Shown here one piece after another: positions 8,574 through 15,851 of a stretch of 64,000 bases of DNA. Both the position numbers and the translations under genes were made by a program. The DNA is from UBA964 sp031382085 (GTDB lineage Bacteria; Pseudomonadota; Gammaproteobacteria; Steroidobacterales; Steroidobacteraceae), in contig JANMYM010000083.1 of NCBI GenBank assembly GCA_031382085.1, forward strand, positions 196,616-260,615. The letters are read 5' to 3'. The notes beneath the pieces are model-generated. The model had not been told where the DNA came from, ran no database searches, and saw only the letters and a program-made list of their open reading frames with translations. Numbering within the stretch: position 1 is the first letter of the stretch; every line of letters begins with the position of its first letter.

Positions 8574-9272
8574 ATGTTCAGTCAGCTGCGCCTGATCTGC
8601 TTCGATCTCGACAATACTTTCTGGCCCATAGAGCCGGTGATCCGGGCGGCGGACCAGGCGGTCGAACGGTGGCTGGAGTTGCATTATCCCGCGCTTGCGG
8701 CGCTTACCTCGCCGGCCTTGCTGCGGGACGCGCGTTTCGATCTGGCCCGCCAATACCCCGACCAGGCTCACGACCTGACATGGCTCAGGATCGAGGCGCT
8801 CGCCCGCTGCGCGCTCGCGCAGGGGCTGCCGACCGCAGTCGGCCGCGAAGGGTTTGAGGTCTTCATTGCTGCGCGGCATCGGGTCGAATTCTATCCGGAT
8901 GTGCTGCCGGCGCTTGACGTGTTAGGTCAGAATTTCCGGCTGGCGACGCTCAGCAACGGCAACGCCGACACTCGGCGCATCGGTGTCGCTGAACGATTCG
9001 AATTCAGTCTCAACGCTGCGTTGATTGGCTATGCCAAACCCGATCCGCGCGCTTTTCAAAAGGTGCTGGATCTCAGCGGCTGCCACCCGGCGGAGGTACT
9101 TTACGTTGGCGACGACCCTGATCACGATATCGCCGGCCCGCAAAAACTCGGCTTGCGCACCGCCTGGATGCGCCGCGACCCCGCATGCGACTGGCCTGCG
9201 GGACGCACCGCGCCGGATGTTGTGTTAGCAACGCTGGCCGACCTGGTCAGCGCATTGCCGTGCGTTCGCTGA
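8574..9272 (+). CDS. HAD-superfamily hydrolase
   Basis: A 232-residue haloacid-dehalogenase-like phosphatase. Motif I is FDLDNTFWP close to the N terminus, motif II TLSNGN, motif III the Lys in YAKPDPRAF, and motif IV YVGDDPDHDIAG. An alpha-helical cap lies between motifs I and II, as in subfamily IA phosphatases such as phosphoglycolate phosphatase or YjjG/YigB-like nucleotide and flavin phosphatases. The substrate is not determined. ATG 8574 is chosen because motif I starts nine residues later; a longer frame from 8412 runs through the opposite gene. Its 3' end overlaps the convergent VOC gene by 26 bp. Confidence 0.9.
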   Translation: MFSQLRLICFDLDNTFWPIEPVIRAADQAVERWLELHYPALAALTSPALLRDARFDLARQYPDQAHDLTWLRIEALARCALAQGLPTAVGREGFEVFIAARHRVEFYPDVLPALDVLGQNFRLATLSNGNADTRRIGVAERFEFSLNAALIGYAKPDPRAFQKVLDLSGCHPAEVLYVGDDPDHDIAGPQKLGLRTAWMRRDPACDWPAGRTAPDVVLATLADLVSALPCVR

Positions 9273-10218
9273 ATTCAAACAGCTCGCCATTGGGTCCGCG
9301 CACCAGCATCAGTCTGTCACCGTCGATCCGGACCGGGCCCGCCTCGACGGGCGCGCCGCCGGCGCGCGACCTGGCGGCCAGCGCATCCAGGTCGCGGCAG
9401 TCATGGGTATACAGGCCGACCCCGAGCCGCGACGGATGCATGAGCCCGGCGATGCGCCGCGTCGACAGCTCGAAAAAATGCACCAGCAGGATCTTGCCGC
9501 TGGGCTCTTTCGGGTCCTGGTACATCAGGTAATGCAGGCGGGATCCGGGCGGTATGCCGACCAGCGTGCAGGCGAAATCGCGATACTCCGGGCTGACCTC
9601 CGTATCGACCATCGCCGTCAGGCCTAACAAATCTCCATAGAATTTGCGCGTCGCCACGAGGTCGCCGGTGACTACCGAAATGGTCGGCACTTCGCTGTAT
9701 TTTCCGTAAGGCGTTCCGGCGCGCATCGAGCTCGGGTTGTGGCGATGGCCGATCATCAGCAGCAGCGGCACGCCGTCCGTGCCGAACAGCACCAGTTCCT
9801 CGCTTTCGGTGTTGCCGATTACATAACGAATCGGCCGCGAGCGCGCGATGCAGCCCGCGGCGGTCATTTCCGCGAGCGTGGTTTCGATGGGCGGGCGAAC
9901 GTAGAAATCGATGGCTTTCGGACCGATGGCAGGCGGTGAATCGGGCCCGCCCATCTGCGTGTCGAGACGCACGATCTCGCGCGGAGTCGGCGTCAGCTGC
10001 AGCAGACGCAGCCTGCCAACCGGATAGGACTGGCAACTCAGTTCAACCCATTCGCCCTGGATCGAGTCCGCAAGGCCGTAGAATCGCTGTCGCTGCGCCG
10101 ACAACTTTTCGCGCCATTCGATTTTCAGGCCCATTACGCCATGAAAGAGCGCGAGCGCAGAGTTAAGATCTGACACCCCAACCGTAATGGCGCGCATTGC
10201 GCCGACTGCATGACTCAT
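9247..10218 (-). CDS. Two-domain VOC (glyoxalase/dioxygenase-fold) protein
   Basis: A 323-residue protein with two vicinal-oxygen-chelate halves, the first starting RAITVGVSDLNSALALFHGV and the second around residue 165 (PTISVVTGDLVATRKFYGDL). VOC proteins bind a metal and act as lyases, dioxygenases or resistance proteins; here the exact reaction is unknown. It resembles the other two-domain VOC protein at 23488-24486 in size and layout. The ATG at 10218 overlaps the start codon of the divergent GST gene; Met8 (10197) is an alternative start that would remove the overlap. Its 3' end overlaps the HAD gene. Confidence 0.8.
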   Translation of the reverse strand: MSHAVGAMRAITVGVSDLNSALALFHGVMGLKIEWREKLSAQRQRFYGLADSIQGEWVELSCQSYPVGRLRLLQLTPTPREIVRLDTQMGGPDSPPAIGPKAIDFYVRPPIETTLAEMTAAGCIARSRPIRYVIGNTESEELVLFGTDGVPLLLMIGHRHNPSSMRAGTPYGKYSEVPTISVVTGDLVATRKFYGDLLGLTAMVDTEVSPEYRDFACTLVGIPPGSRLHYLMYQDPKEPSGKILLVHFFELSTRRIAGLMHPSRLGVGLYTHDCRDLDALAARSRAGGAPVEAGPVRIDGDRLMLVRGPNGELFEFSERTAMR

Positions 10219-10855
10219 GATCGAACTTTACACCCACGCTACCCCGAATGGTCACAAGATCTCCATCATGCTGGAGGAGCTGGGGCTCGCGTACCGCATT
10301 CATCTGGTTGATATGTTGAAAAACGAACAGCTGACGCCCGAATTTCTGGCCATCAATCCTAACAACAAGATTCCGGCGATTGTCGACCCGACCGGCCCGG
10401 GAGGCGCGCCGCTGACGGTTTGGGAGTCGGGCGCAATCCTGATCTACCTTGCGGAAAAAACCGCGAGCCCGCTGTTGCCGGCCACGGGCGCCGCGCGCTA
10501 CCAGGTACTGCAGTGGTTGATGTTCCAGATGGCGGGCGTCGGTCCCATGTTCGGTCAGGCCGGCCATTTCACGCTGTATGCGCAGGAAAAAGTGCCGTAC
10601 GGGATGGAGCGCTACAGCAGGGAGTCGCACCGGCTGTTAGGCGTCATGAACCAGGCCCTGTCGAGCCGGCCGTACATCGCCGGCGATGACTACAGCATCG
10701 CAGACATCGCGATCTATCCCTGGACCAACTCGGCGCTGCGCATTCCGACGATCGGCAATTTCGATGCCTGGCCTGCGGTTGCACGCTGGCGCGAACGCAT
10801 CGCGGCCCGACCGGCAGTGCAACGCGGACTTGCCAACCCGCGGCGCGACAGCTGA
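10217..10855 (+). CDS. Glutathione S-transferase family protein, YfcG/YghU type
   Basis: A 212-residue cytosolic protein with an N-terminal thioredoxin-like domain (MIELYTHATPNGHKISIM) and a C-terminal helical domain. TPNGHKISIMLEELG and NPNNKIPAI are characteristic of the nu-class or Ure2-like group that includes E. coli YfcG and YghU, which have glutathione-dependent disulfide-bond reductase activity. WESGAILIYLAEK contributes to the glutathione site. The start codon overlaps that of the divergent VOC gene, and no clear ribosome-binding site is visible. The specific substrate is unknown. Confidence 0.88.
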   Translation: MIELYTHATPNGHKISIMLEELGLAYRIHLVDMLKNEQLTPEFLAINPNNKIPAIVDPTGPGGAPLTVWESGAILIYLAEKTASPLLPATGAARYQVLQWLMFQMAGVGPMFGQAGHFTLYAQEKVPYGMERYSRESHRLLGVMNQALSSRPYIAGDDYSIADIAIYPWTNSALRIPTIGNFDAWPAVARWRERIAARPAVQRGLANPRRDS

Positions 10856-10879
10856 CCGGCGCGGGCCGGTAGCGCAGCA

Positions 10880-11623
10880 TCAGCGGGCGGTGTAGCCGCC
10901 GTCGACCAGCAGGCTGGTGCCGGTAATCAGGCTGGCGGCGGGCGAGGCCAGAAAGCGCACCGCGGCCACGACCTCGTCCACGGTACCGATGCGGCCGAGC
11001 GGGATGTTGCCCAGCGTCGCGTCGTGAAATGCGGCGTCCTCGAAATAGGGGGCTGTCATCGGCGTTGCAATGAAGGTGGGCGCGACGGCATTGACCCGCA
11101 CACCCCTGGGTCCGAGCTCCACGGCCATGGCCTTGGTCAGGCCTTCGATGGCGTGCTTGGTCATGCAGTAGACGGTTCTGTTAGCTGCGCCAACATGACC
11201 CATTTGCGAGGACATGTTGATGATGACGCCGCCACCCTGGGCGACCATCCGACGCGCAGCGTGCTGGGCGCAGAGAAACATCGACCTTACGTTGAGCTGC
11301 AGCAGGCGATCCAGTGTCGCGGGCTCGACCGACAGGAATGGTTCCGGTTGATTGCCGCCGGCGTTATTGACCAGCACGTCGCAGCGATCCATCTGGCTGA
11401 AAAGCCGGTCGAGATCAGCGTCGTTGGTGACATCGCAGCCAATGGCGCGAGCCTCGCCGCCCAGGGCCTGGATCTCGGCGACCACCGATTCCAGCTCGGT
11501 AACACTGCGCGAAACCACGGTGACCCTGGCCCCGGCAGCAGCCAGCGCCAACGCACAGCCGCGACCGATTCCGCGCCCCGCGCCAGTGACCAAAGCGGAC
11601 TTGCCGCTGAATTCCTTGTTCAT
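10880..11623 (-). CDS. Short-chain dehydrogenase/reductase
   Basis: A classical SDR of 247 residues. It has the cofactor motif TGAGRGIG near the N terminus, NNAGG, a catalytic Ser in NMSSQMG, the YCMTK active site (Tyr and Lys) and a C-terminal SLLVDGGYTAR, typical of the FabG-like group that oxidises or reduces alcohols and ketones with NAD(P). The substrate is unknown. On its strand a -10-like TAAACT stands 10 bp before the ATG. It lies downstream of and convergent with the GST gene, with 24 bp between the stops. Confidence 0.9.
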   Translation of the reverse strand: MNKEFSGKSALVTGAGRGIGRGCALALAAAGARVTVVSRSVTELESVVAEIQALGGEARAIGCDVTNDADLDRLFSQMDRCDVLVNNAGGNQPEPFLSVEPATLDRLLQLNVRSMFLCAQHAARRMVAQGGGVIINMSSQMGHVGAANRTVYCMTKHAIEGLTKAMAVELGPRGVRVNAVAPTFIATPMTAPYFEDAAFHDATLGNIPLGRIGTVDEVVAAVRFLASPAASLITGTSLLVDGGYTAR

Positions 11624-11707
11624 ACTGTTAGCGAGTTTAGCGGGATTTGAACTGGATCACTAAAGCTCCCTGGTTTGGCGTTCGTAATAGTGGCAGAGGG
11701 CCACCGC

Positions 11708-12316
11708 ATGAGCGTCGTTCCAGTTGCGAGTCTGCAGGAGTATTTCCGCAACGCTGTGCAAACGGCGCTCGACCATCAGCACCTGCAGGTCGAGGATGAC
11801 ACCGCGCACTACGTCGTCAGCCTGCTGACGTCATATGCCCGCAGCGAACAACTCTTTGATGCAACGCCCGATGGGACGCGCCTCAAGCCCCTCGTGGTCA
11901 TGCTGTCCGAGGCGCTCGAAGCTGCGGATCCAGCGGCGCGACGGCGGGGCCTGCAGCGCCTGGGCGACGTGTCGTTGTTTGTTTCGGGGTTTTTTGCCGA
12001 TGGTTTTGCACGCAAACTGATCGATATCGACTACCACATCGCGATGGGCGGTCGCGCCTACGCGGTGCTGTCCGAGACACTCGGCGCCGGCCGCCGCCAG
12101 ACGCTGAGCCGGGTGTTCGCGGAGCTCGCGAGCAAGTTCCAGCCACTGGTCGATGTCCTGCACGAGATACAGGAAGGTAATCGTGCGCGTTCCGACCGCG
12201 ACGTACTGCGCCTGTACGAAATCTGGCTCAAGACTGGTAGCCGGCGCGCGCGCCGTTTGTTAGGTGACATGGGTATTGTACCGGGCAACTTTGGCCAGAG
12301 CGGCAGCGCGCACTAG
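11708..12316 (+). CDS. Conserved hypothetical protein, all-helical
   Basis: I do not recognise this 202-residue protein. It is soluble and mostly helical by composition, with a distinctive central segment FVSGFFADGFARKLIDIDYH followed by IAMGGRAYAVLSE. ATG 11708 is chosen because GAGGG lies seven bases upstream; the frame could extend to 11675. It is followed after 5 bp by another unknown gene, and the two are almost certainly co-transcribed and probably act together. There is no signal peptide or membrane segment. The ordinary codon use and good ribosome-binding site make it a real gene. Confidence 0.75.
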   Translation: MSVVPVASLQEYFRNAVQTALDHQHLQVEDDTAHYVVSLLTSYARSEQLFDATPDGTRLKPLVVMLSEALEAADPAARRRGLQRLGDVSLFVSGFFADGFARKLIDIDYHIAMGGRAYAVLSETLGAGRRQTLSRVFAELASKFQPLVDVLHEIQEGNRARSDRDVLRLYEIWLKTGSRRARRLLGDMGIVPGNFGQSGSAH

Positions 12317-12321
12317 GCCCC

Positions 12322-12963
12322 ATGAACCTGGCTGTCATGCAATCGATGCTGGGCCGGATCTACGACACGCCAATCAGACATCCGGTGCAGGATTTCCTGC
12401 TGACCGACCGGGCACTGCTGCCCGCGGGCGCCTTGCCAGCCGCGGAACAGCTGCTGGTGAGTGGTGAGGGTGACACGGTCTATTTGTCCCTGTTTGTCGA
12501 CGCTGCGGTGTTAGCACGGCTGGCGTCAGGCGGCGAGCCTTGGTATCTCAGCTCCGAAAATCTCGCCGACTGGCTGACAGCCCTGGAAGGTGTCAGCCAT
12601 TTTCAGTATCTGACCTACCACGCTGGTTTTGATCGGCCGGTATCGCTGCTCGAGCTGGAATTGCAGGCCGAAGTTGACAAGTACGTCAGCTGCCTCGAGG
12701 TCCTGCGAGTGCAGGCGCCCGGGCGTTTTCCGAGTGAAGTCCTGCCGCAGCTGTTCTCGTCCCGATTTCAGCTCGATCCCCAGCTGCCCGCGCACTCGAC
12801 GGCGCGTTATCTGGCCGCGACACGCGGCGCGGCGCGTTTTTGCGGCCGCCTGGATCGCAACCTGCAACGCCAGCGCGATTGGCGTCATTGGCTGAGTGAT
12901 TTGCGGCGCTTCTATCGCTGGCCGGTGTCGCGCAAACTGGCGCTGATCGAATCGTTGAACTAG
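12322..12963 (+). CDS. Conserved hypothetical protein, partner of the preceding gene
   Basis: A 213-residue soluble protein that I do not recognise. It starts 5 bp after the preceding unknown gene. The middle part is acidic and helical (LLELELQAEVDKYVSCLEVL); the C-terminal 60 residues are strongly basic (GAARFCGRLDRNLQRQRDWR), which could bind nucleic acid or an acidic partner. Its stop codon TAG at 12961-12963 touches a perfect 21-bp hairpin that probably ends transcription. No domain family can be assigned from sight. Confidence 0.75.
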   Translation: MNLAVMQSMLGRIYDTPIRHPVQDFLLTDRALLPAGALPAAEQLLVSGEGDTVYLSLFVDAAVLARLASGGEPWYLSSENLADWLTALEGVSHFQYLTYHAGFDRPVSLLELELQAEVDKYVSCLEVLRVQAPGRFPSEVLPQLFSSRFQLDPQLPAHSTARYLAATRGAARFCGRLDRNLQRQRDWRHWLSDLRRFYRWPVSRKLALIESLN

Positions 12964-13007
12964 CAGGCTGTTGAAAAAGGTCAGAATGACCTTTTTCAAC
13001 AGCCTGC
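12963..13007. terminator. Perfect 21-bp inverted repeat, probable bidirectional terminator
   Basis: Bases 12963-12983 (gcaggctgttgaaaaaggtc plus a) and 12987-13007 are exact reverse complements, with a 3-base centre gaa. The right arm carries a TTTTT run when read forward and the left arm gives one when read on the other strand. It sits between two convergent genes, right at the stop of one and 17 bp from the stop of the other. A back-to-back pair of insertion-sequence ends could look the same, but no transposase is near. Confidence 0.65.
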
Positions 13008-13023
13008 AAGGACGATTGTTGGA

Positions 13024-13305
13024 TTACTCGAGCTTCTTGCGCTCGTCAATTTCACGCGTCAGCTTGATCCACTTGCTCAGCTTACGCAGGTCGGTTTTCT
13101 TGCGAACCGGCATGGCCGGCGGCAGCGCGACTGCAGCAGGCTGGGGGCGGTCGCCTTCGAGGCTCAACCTGAGACGCGGTTCCAGCATCAGGTCTTCGGC
13201 TGGCACGTCGATCCACTCGACCCGCGCGTTGCCGCGACTGTCGTGGACAATCCGGGACAGCCTGCGGCGATTGCCGTCCGATTTGCTGCCATCGTCATCA
13301 CTCAT
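13024..13305 (-). CDS. Small conserved hypothetical protein
   Basis: A 93-residue hydrophilic protein of unknown function. It begins with a polar, acidic stretch (MSDDDGSKSDGNRRRLSRIV), continues through DSRGNARVEWIDVP and ends in a Lys/Arg-rich tail. The frame extends to 13344, but Met14 at 13305 gives a more natural start. It is downstream of the Nudix gene on the same strand, about 70 bp away, and may be expressed with it. There are no membrane segments. Confidence 0.55.
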   Translation of the reverse strand: MSDDDGSKSDGNRRRLSRIVHDSRGNARVEWIDVPAEDLMLEPRLRLSLEGDRPQPAAVALPPAMPVRKKTDLRKLSKWIKLTREIDERKKLE

Positions 13306-13377
13306 TCGGCAGATTATGCGGTTTTGTACAGCGGCGCCAATCAATTGCTGGGAGACATGTGATGCAGTTCACATTCC

Positions 13378-13908
13378 TCAGATCGATTCCGTATTTAACA
13401 GGTTGCTGGCGCGAAACAGACCAAATACGGTCTTGCTGTCGACGATATCGCCGGCCGCCGCGCGCCGCAGTGCCTCGGGCAACGGCACCCAGTGGATCTC
13501 CAGTACTTCTGCGGCCTCGGTCGCGCTCGGCGTGGCGGTCAAGCCGCGCGCCAGATAGACATGAACTTTTTCGGTGAATACGCCGGGCGAGGATATGCAA
13601 TGACCCAGGTAATCCCAGCGTTTGCCGACTTGGCCTGCCTCCTCCGCGAGTTCGCGTGCGGCAGTCTCGGCGTGTGGCTCCTCCGGCTCGAGCTTCCCGG
13701 CAGGTAATTCCCAGACATAGCCGCCGGCTGCATGCCGGTATTGCCGCAACAGGCAGACCTGTTGCGCGCCGTCCAGTGCGACCACCGCTGCGCCACCCGG
13801 GTGGTGCACGATTTCCAGGTCAGTCGTGTGGCCGTTAGGCAACCGCACCGTCTCCACATTCAGGCGCACGACCCGGCCGGAAAATATTTCACGTTGGTTT
13901 AGCAGCAT
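13378..13908 (-). CDS. Nudix hydrolase, ADP-ribose pyrophosphatase-like
   Basis: A 176-residue Nudix enzyme. The Nudix box is intact from GKLEPEEPHAETAARELAEE onward, with the REXXEE core that binds magnesium. The layout, with an N-terminal strand region FSGRVVRLNVETVRLPNGH and LRQYRHAAGGYVWELPAG just before the box, matches ADP-ribose/ADP-sugar pyrophosphatases that split ADP-ribose to AMP and ribose 5-phosphate. GGAG precedes the ATG at 13908. The ARH domain at 2825-4357 would yield ADP-ribose if active, but the two genes are 9 kb apart, so a link is speculative. Confidence 0.88.
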   Translation of the reverse strand: MLLNQREIFSGRVVRLNVETVRLPNGHTTDLEIVHHPGGAAVVALDGAQQVCLLRQYRHAAGGYVWELPAGKLEPEEPHAETAARELAEEAGQVGKRWDYLGHCISSPGVFTEKVHVYLARGLTATPSATEAAEVLEIHWVPLPEALRRAAAGDIVDSKTVFGLFRASNLLNTESI

Positions 13909-13937
13909 GGGACTCCAGTCCGGCCAGGGCGACCGCG

Positions 13938-13943
13938 TACAAT
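13938..13943 (+). promoter_or_regulatory. -10-like TACAAT just before a start codon
   Basis: TACAAT ends six bases before the ATG at 13950. Transcription would then start at or next to the start codon, giving a leaderless message for the small ORF and the aldo/keto reductase gene. No clear -35 was found. Confidence 0.35.
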
Positions 13944-13949
13944 ATTCGC

Positions 13950-14075
13950 ATGTTTGCTCCGCGACTGGTCATCGTCGGCGAGTTTCTCGATCTGCCCGGT
14001 ACGCGTAGCACGCATGACACTGAAGACAACCCCGACTTGGATCGTGCATTGCAGGCAGCAGGTGAACCCGCATGA
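13950..14075 (+). CDS. Possible 41-residue leader ORF upstream of aldo/keto reductase
   Basis: A short frame of 41 codons, beginning MFAPRLVIVGEFLDLPGTRS and ending EPA, whose TGA overlaps the ATG of the reductase gene (ATGA). The overlap and the -10-like box just upstream support translation, possibly coupled to the downstream gene. The N terminus is hydrophobic and the rest polar and acidic. I recognise no family. It could also be untranslated leader sequence of the reductase gene. Confidence 0.4.
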   Translation: MFAPRLVIVGEFLDLPGTRSTHDTEDNPDLDRALQAAGEPA

Positions 14076-15121
14076 ATTATCGTTTGTTAGGTCAATCAGG
14101 TCTCAAGGTGTCCGACATTTCGCTCGGCACCATGACCTTTGGCGCGGTAGATACTTTCGGCGACGACGCCGCAACCTCGGCCAGCGTGTACGCGCGCTAC
14201 CGCGAATTGGGCGGCAATTTCATCGACACCGCGAATATCTATGCCCAGGGCCGCAGCGAGGAAATTCTGGCGCCTCTGATCGCAGCCGATCGCAGCAAGA
14301 TCGTGCTCGCCAGCAAATTCACGATGAGCACCAATTCTGCCGACATCAATGCCGGCAGCAATTCCCGCAAGAACCTGCAGCAGGCGCTGGACGCGTCGCT
14401 GCGCCGGCTGAAAACGGACTATCTTGATCTTTACTGGGTGCACGCCTGGGACTTGTACACGCCGCTCGATGAACTGTTGCGAGCGCTGGATGATGCCGTC
14501 CGCGCCGGCAAGATCCTCTACACGGGTTTTTCGAATGTGCCGGCCTGGGTGGTCGCGCGTGCGCAGACCATCGCCGAGCTTCGCGGCTGGACGCGCTTTG
14601 TCGCGCTGCAGCTGCAGTACAGCCTGGTCGAGCGCACGCTGGAACGCGAGTTGCAACCCTGTGCGGCGGCGTTAGGCATGACGATCACGGCCTGGAGTCC
14701 CCTGGCCGGCGGTCTGCTATCCGGCAAGTACCGCGCTGTTGGTGGCGAGCAGCCGGCCGGCCGGCTGACCACCAGTGGCTGGGGCCGGACCATCATGAAC
14801 CCCCGCAATTTCGGCATTGCGGCGGCTGTGCAGAAAGTGGCCGCGCGGCTTGGCCGTACGCCGGCACAGATCGCGATCCGCTGGCTGATGCAGCGGCCGG
14901 GTGGCGTGATCCCCATCATCGGCGCGCGTAACGCGAAGCAGTTGGACGAGTTGCTGGCGGCAGCTGATTTCATCATCGACGCCGCGGGTCTTGAGGAACT
15001 CGAGGCTGTCAGCAGCATGGAACCTTGCTATCCGGGCACGCTGCTGCACGGCCACATCCGCAGCATGATCCACGGCGAACATCTCGCCAAGCTCGGAGCT
15101 AACGTGCCGTCGCTAACGTGA
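14072..15121 (+). CDS. Aldo/keto reductase
   Basis: A 349-residue NADPH-dependent oxidoreductase of the aldo/keto reductase superfamily (TIM barrel). It begins MNYRLLGQSGLKVSDISLGT, with the catalytic set Asp and Tyr in GNFIDTANIYAQG, Lys in LASKF and His in WVHAWD. The later WSPLAGGLLSGKY and the C-terminal cofactor region are normal. It resembles the YajO/Tas-like group that reduces aldehydes and ketones; the substrate is unknown. The ATG overlaps the small upstream ORF, and the 3' end overlaps the convergent AhpD-like gene by 9 bp. Confidence 0.92.
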   Translation: MNYRLLGQSGLKVSDISLGTMTFGAVDTFGDDAATSASVYARYRELGGNFIDTANIYAQGRSEEILAPLIAADRSKIVLASKFTMSTNSADINAGSNSRKNLQQALDASLRRLKTDYLDLYWVHAWDLYTPLDELLRALDDAVRAGKILYTGFSNVPAWVVARAQTIAELRGWTRFVALQLQYSLVERTLERELQPCAAALGMTITAWSPLAGGLLSGKYRAVGGEQPAGRLTTSGWGRTIMNPRNFGIAAAVQKVAARLGRTPAQIAIRWLMQRPGGVIPIIGARNAKQLDELLAAADFIIDAAGLEELEAVSSMEPCYPGTLLHGHIRSMIHGEHLAKLGANVPSLT

Positions 15122-15706
15122 CAGCGCGTGATACTCCTCGTTTGGCATCATGTCGACGGCCGTCGCCATGCGGTTGGTCATGTTGAAAAACGACGCAACC
15201 GCGGCAATGTCCCAGATCGCGCGATCATTGAACCCGGCGCGCCGCAGGGTCTTGCGGTCCGGCTCGCCAATCTCCGCTGACGCCACGGTCAACTTGTGCG
15301 CGAAGTCGAGCATGGCGCGCTGCTGCCGTGACAACCTGGCCGCGCGATAATTCATCGCCAGCAATTCTCCCAGCGCCGGATCGCCGGACATCTGGCGCAC
15401 CGCCTGGCCGTGAGCGCTCAGGCAGTAGTAACAGCGGTTGGCCGCTGAGACCACCACCGCGATCATTTCCCGTTCCAGCTTGCTGAGCACGGAGTCTGCC
15501 AGCATCAGATCGTTGTACATGCCCATGAAGGCGCGCAGCTTGGCCTCGGAAAAGCTGTAGGCCGTCAGTACGTTGGGCAGGAAGCCGATTTTTTCGTCGC
15601 AAACCGCGAAGTACTTGCGCAGGTCGGCGGGCAGCGCAGAGCGCTTCGCAGGGCGCAATTTGAGGGCGGTCAGGTGCCTGGCTTGCGATGGATAGCGTTT
15701 CGACAT
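15113..15706 (-). CDS. AhpD-like / carboxymuconolactone decarboxylase-family peroxidase-related protein
   Basis: A 197-residue all-helical protein of the AhpD/CMD superfamily. The active-site type motif CYYCLSAHG supplies two cysteines and a histidine, as in alkylhydroperoxidase-like proteins that reduce peroxides with a disulfide relay. The N terminus MSKRYPSQARHLTALKLRP and EKIGFLPNVLTAYS agree with the uncharacterised peroxidase-related subgroup. Met at 15706 is chosen; the longer frame to 15784 has a poor extension. It overlaps the reductase gene at the 3' end. Confidence 0.85.
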   Translation of the reverse strand: MSKRYPSQARHLTALKLRPAKRSALPADLRKYFAVCDEKIGFLPNVLTAYSFSEAKLRAFMGMYNDLMLADSVLSKLEREMIAVVVSAANRCYYCLSAHGQAVRQMSGDPALGELLAMNYRAARLSRQQRAMLDFAHKLTVASAEIGEPDRKTLRRAGFNDRAIWDIAAVASFFNMTNRMATAVDMMPNEEYHALSR

Positions 15707-15837
15707 GGTCCGTTGGCTCCGTTTACCGGCCTTGTGGCGGGCGACGCGGTTCGCATCATCCGGCAACACCCGCCCCCCTGCCAACTTTTTGTGATGGCCG
15801 CCACAGCTTGCCCATGGAGCGCCGCGACCACGTTACG

Positions 15838-15843
15838 TAAACT
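15838..15843 (+). promoter_or_regulatory. -10-like TAAACT before helicase start
   Basis: TAAACT ends eight bases before ATG 15852, so the message may have almost no leader. GGGGAC also lies just before the start and could act as a weak ribosome-binding site. A TTGCCC at 15808-15813 is too far away to be a good -35. Confidence 0.3.
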
Positions 15844-15851
15844 CGGGGACT

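Noticed and set aside
12963..13007. Insertion sequence
   Set aside because: No transposase or target-site duplication is seen; the only evidence is the hairpin.
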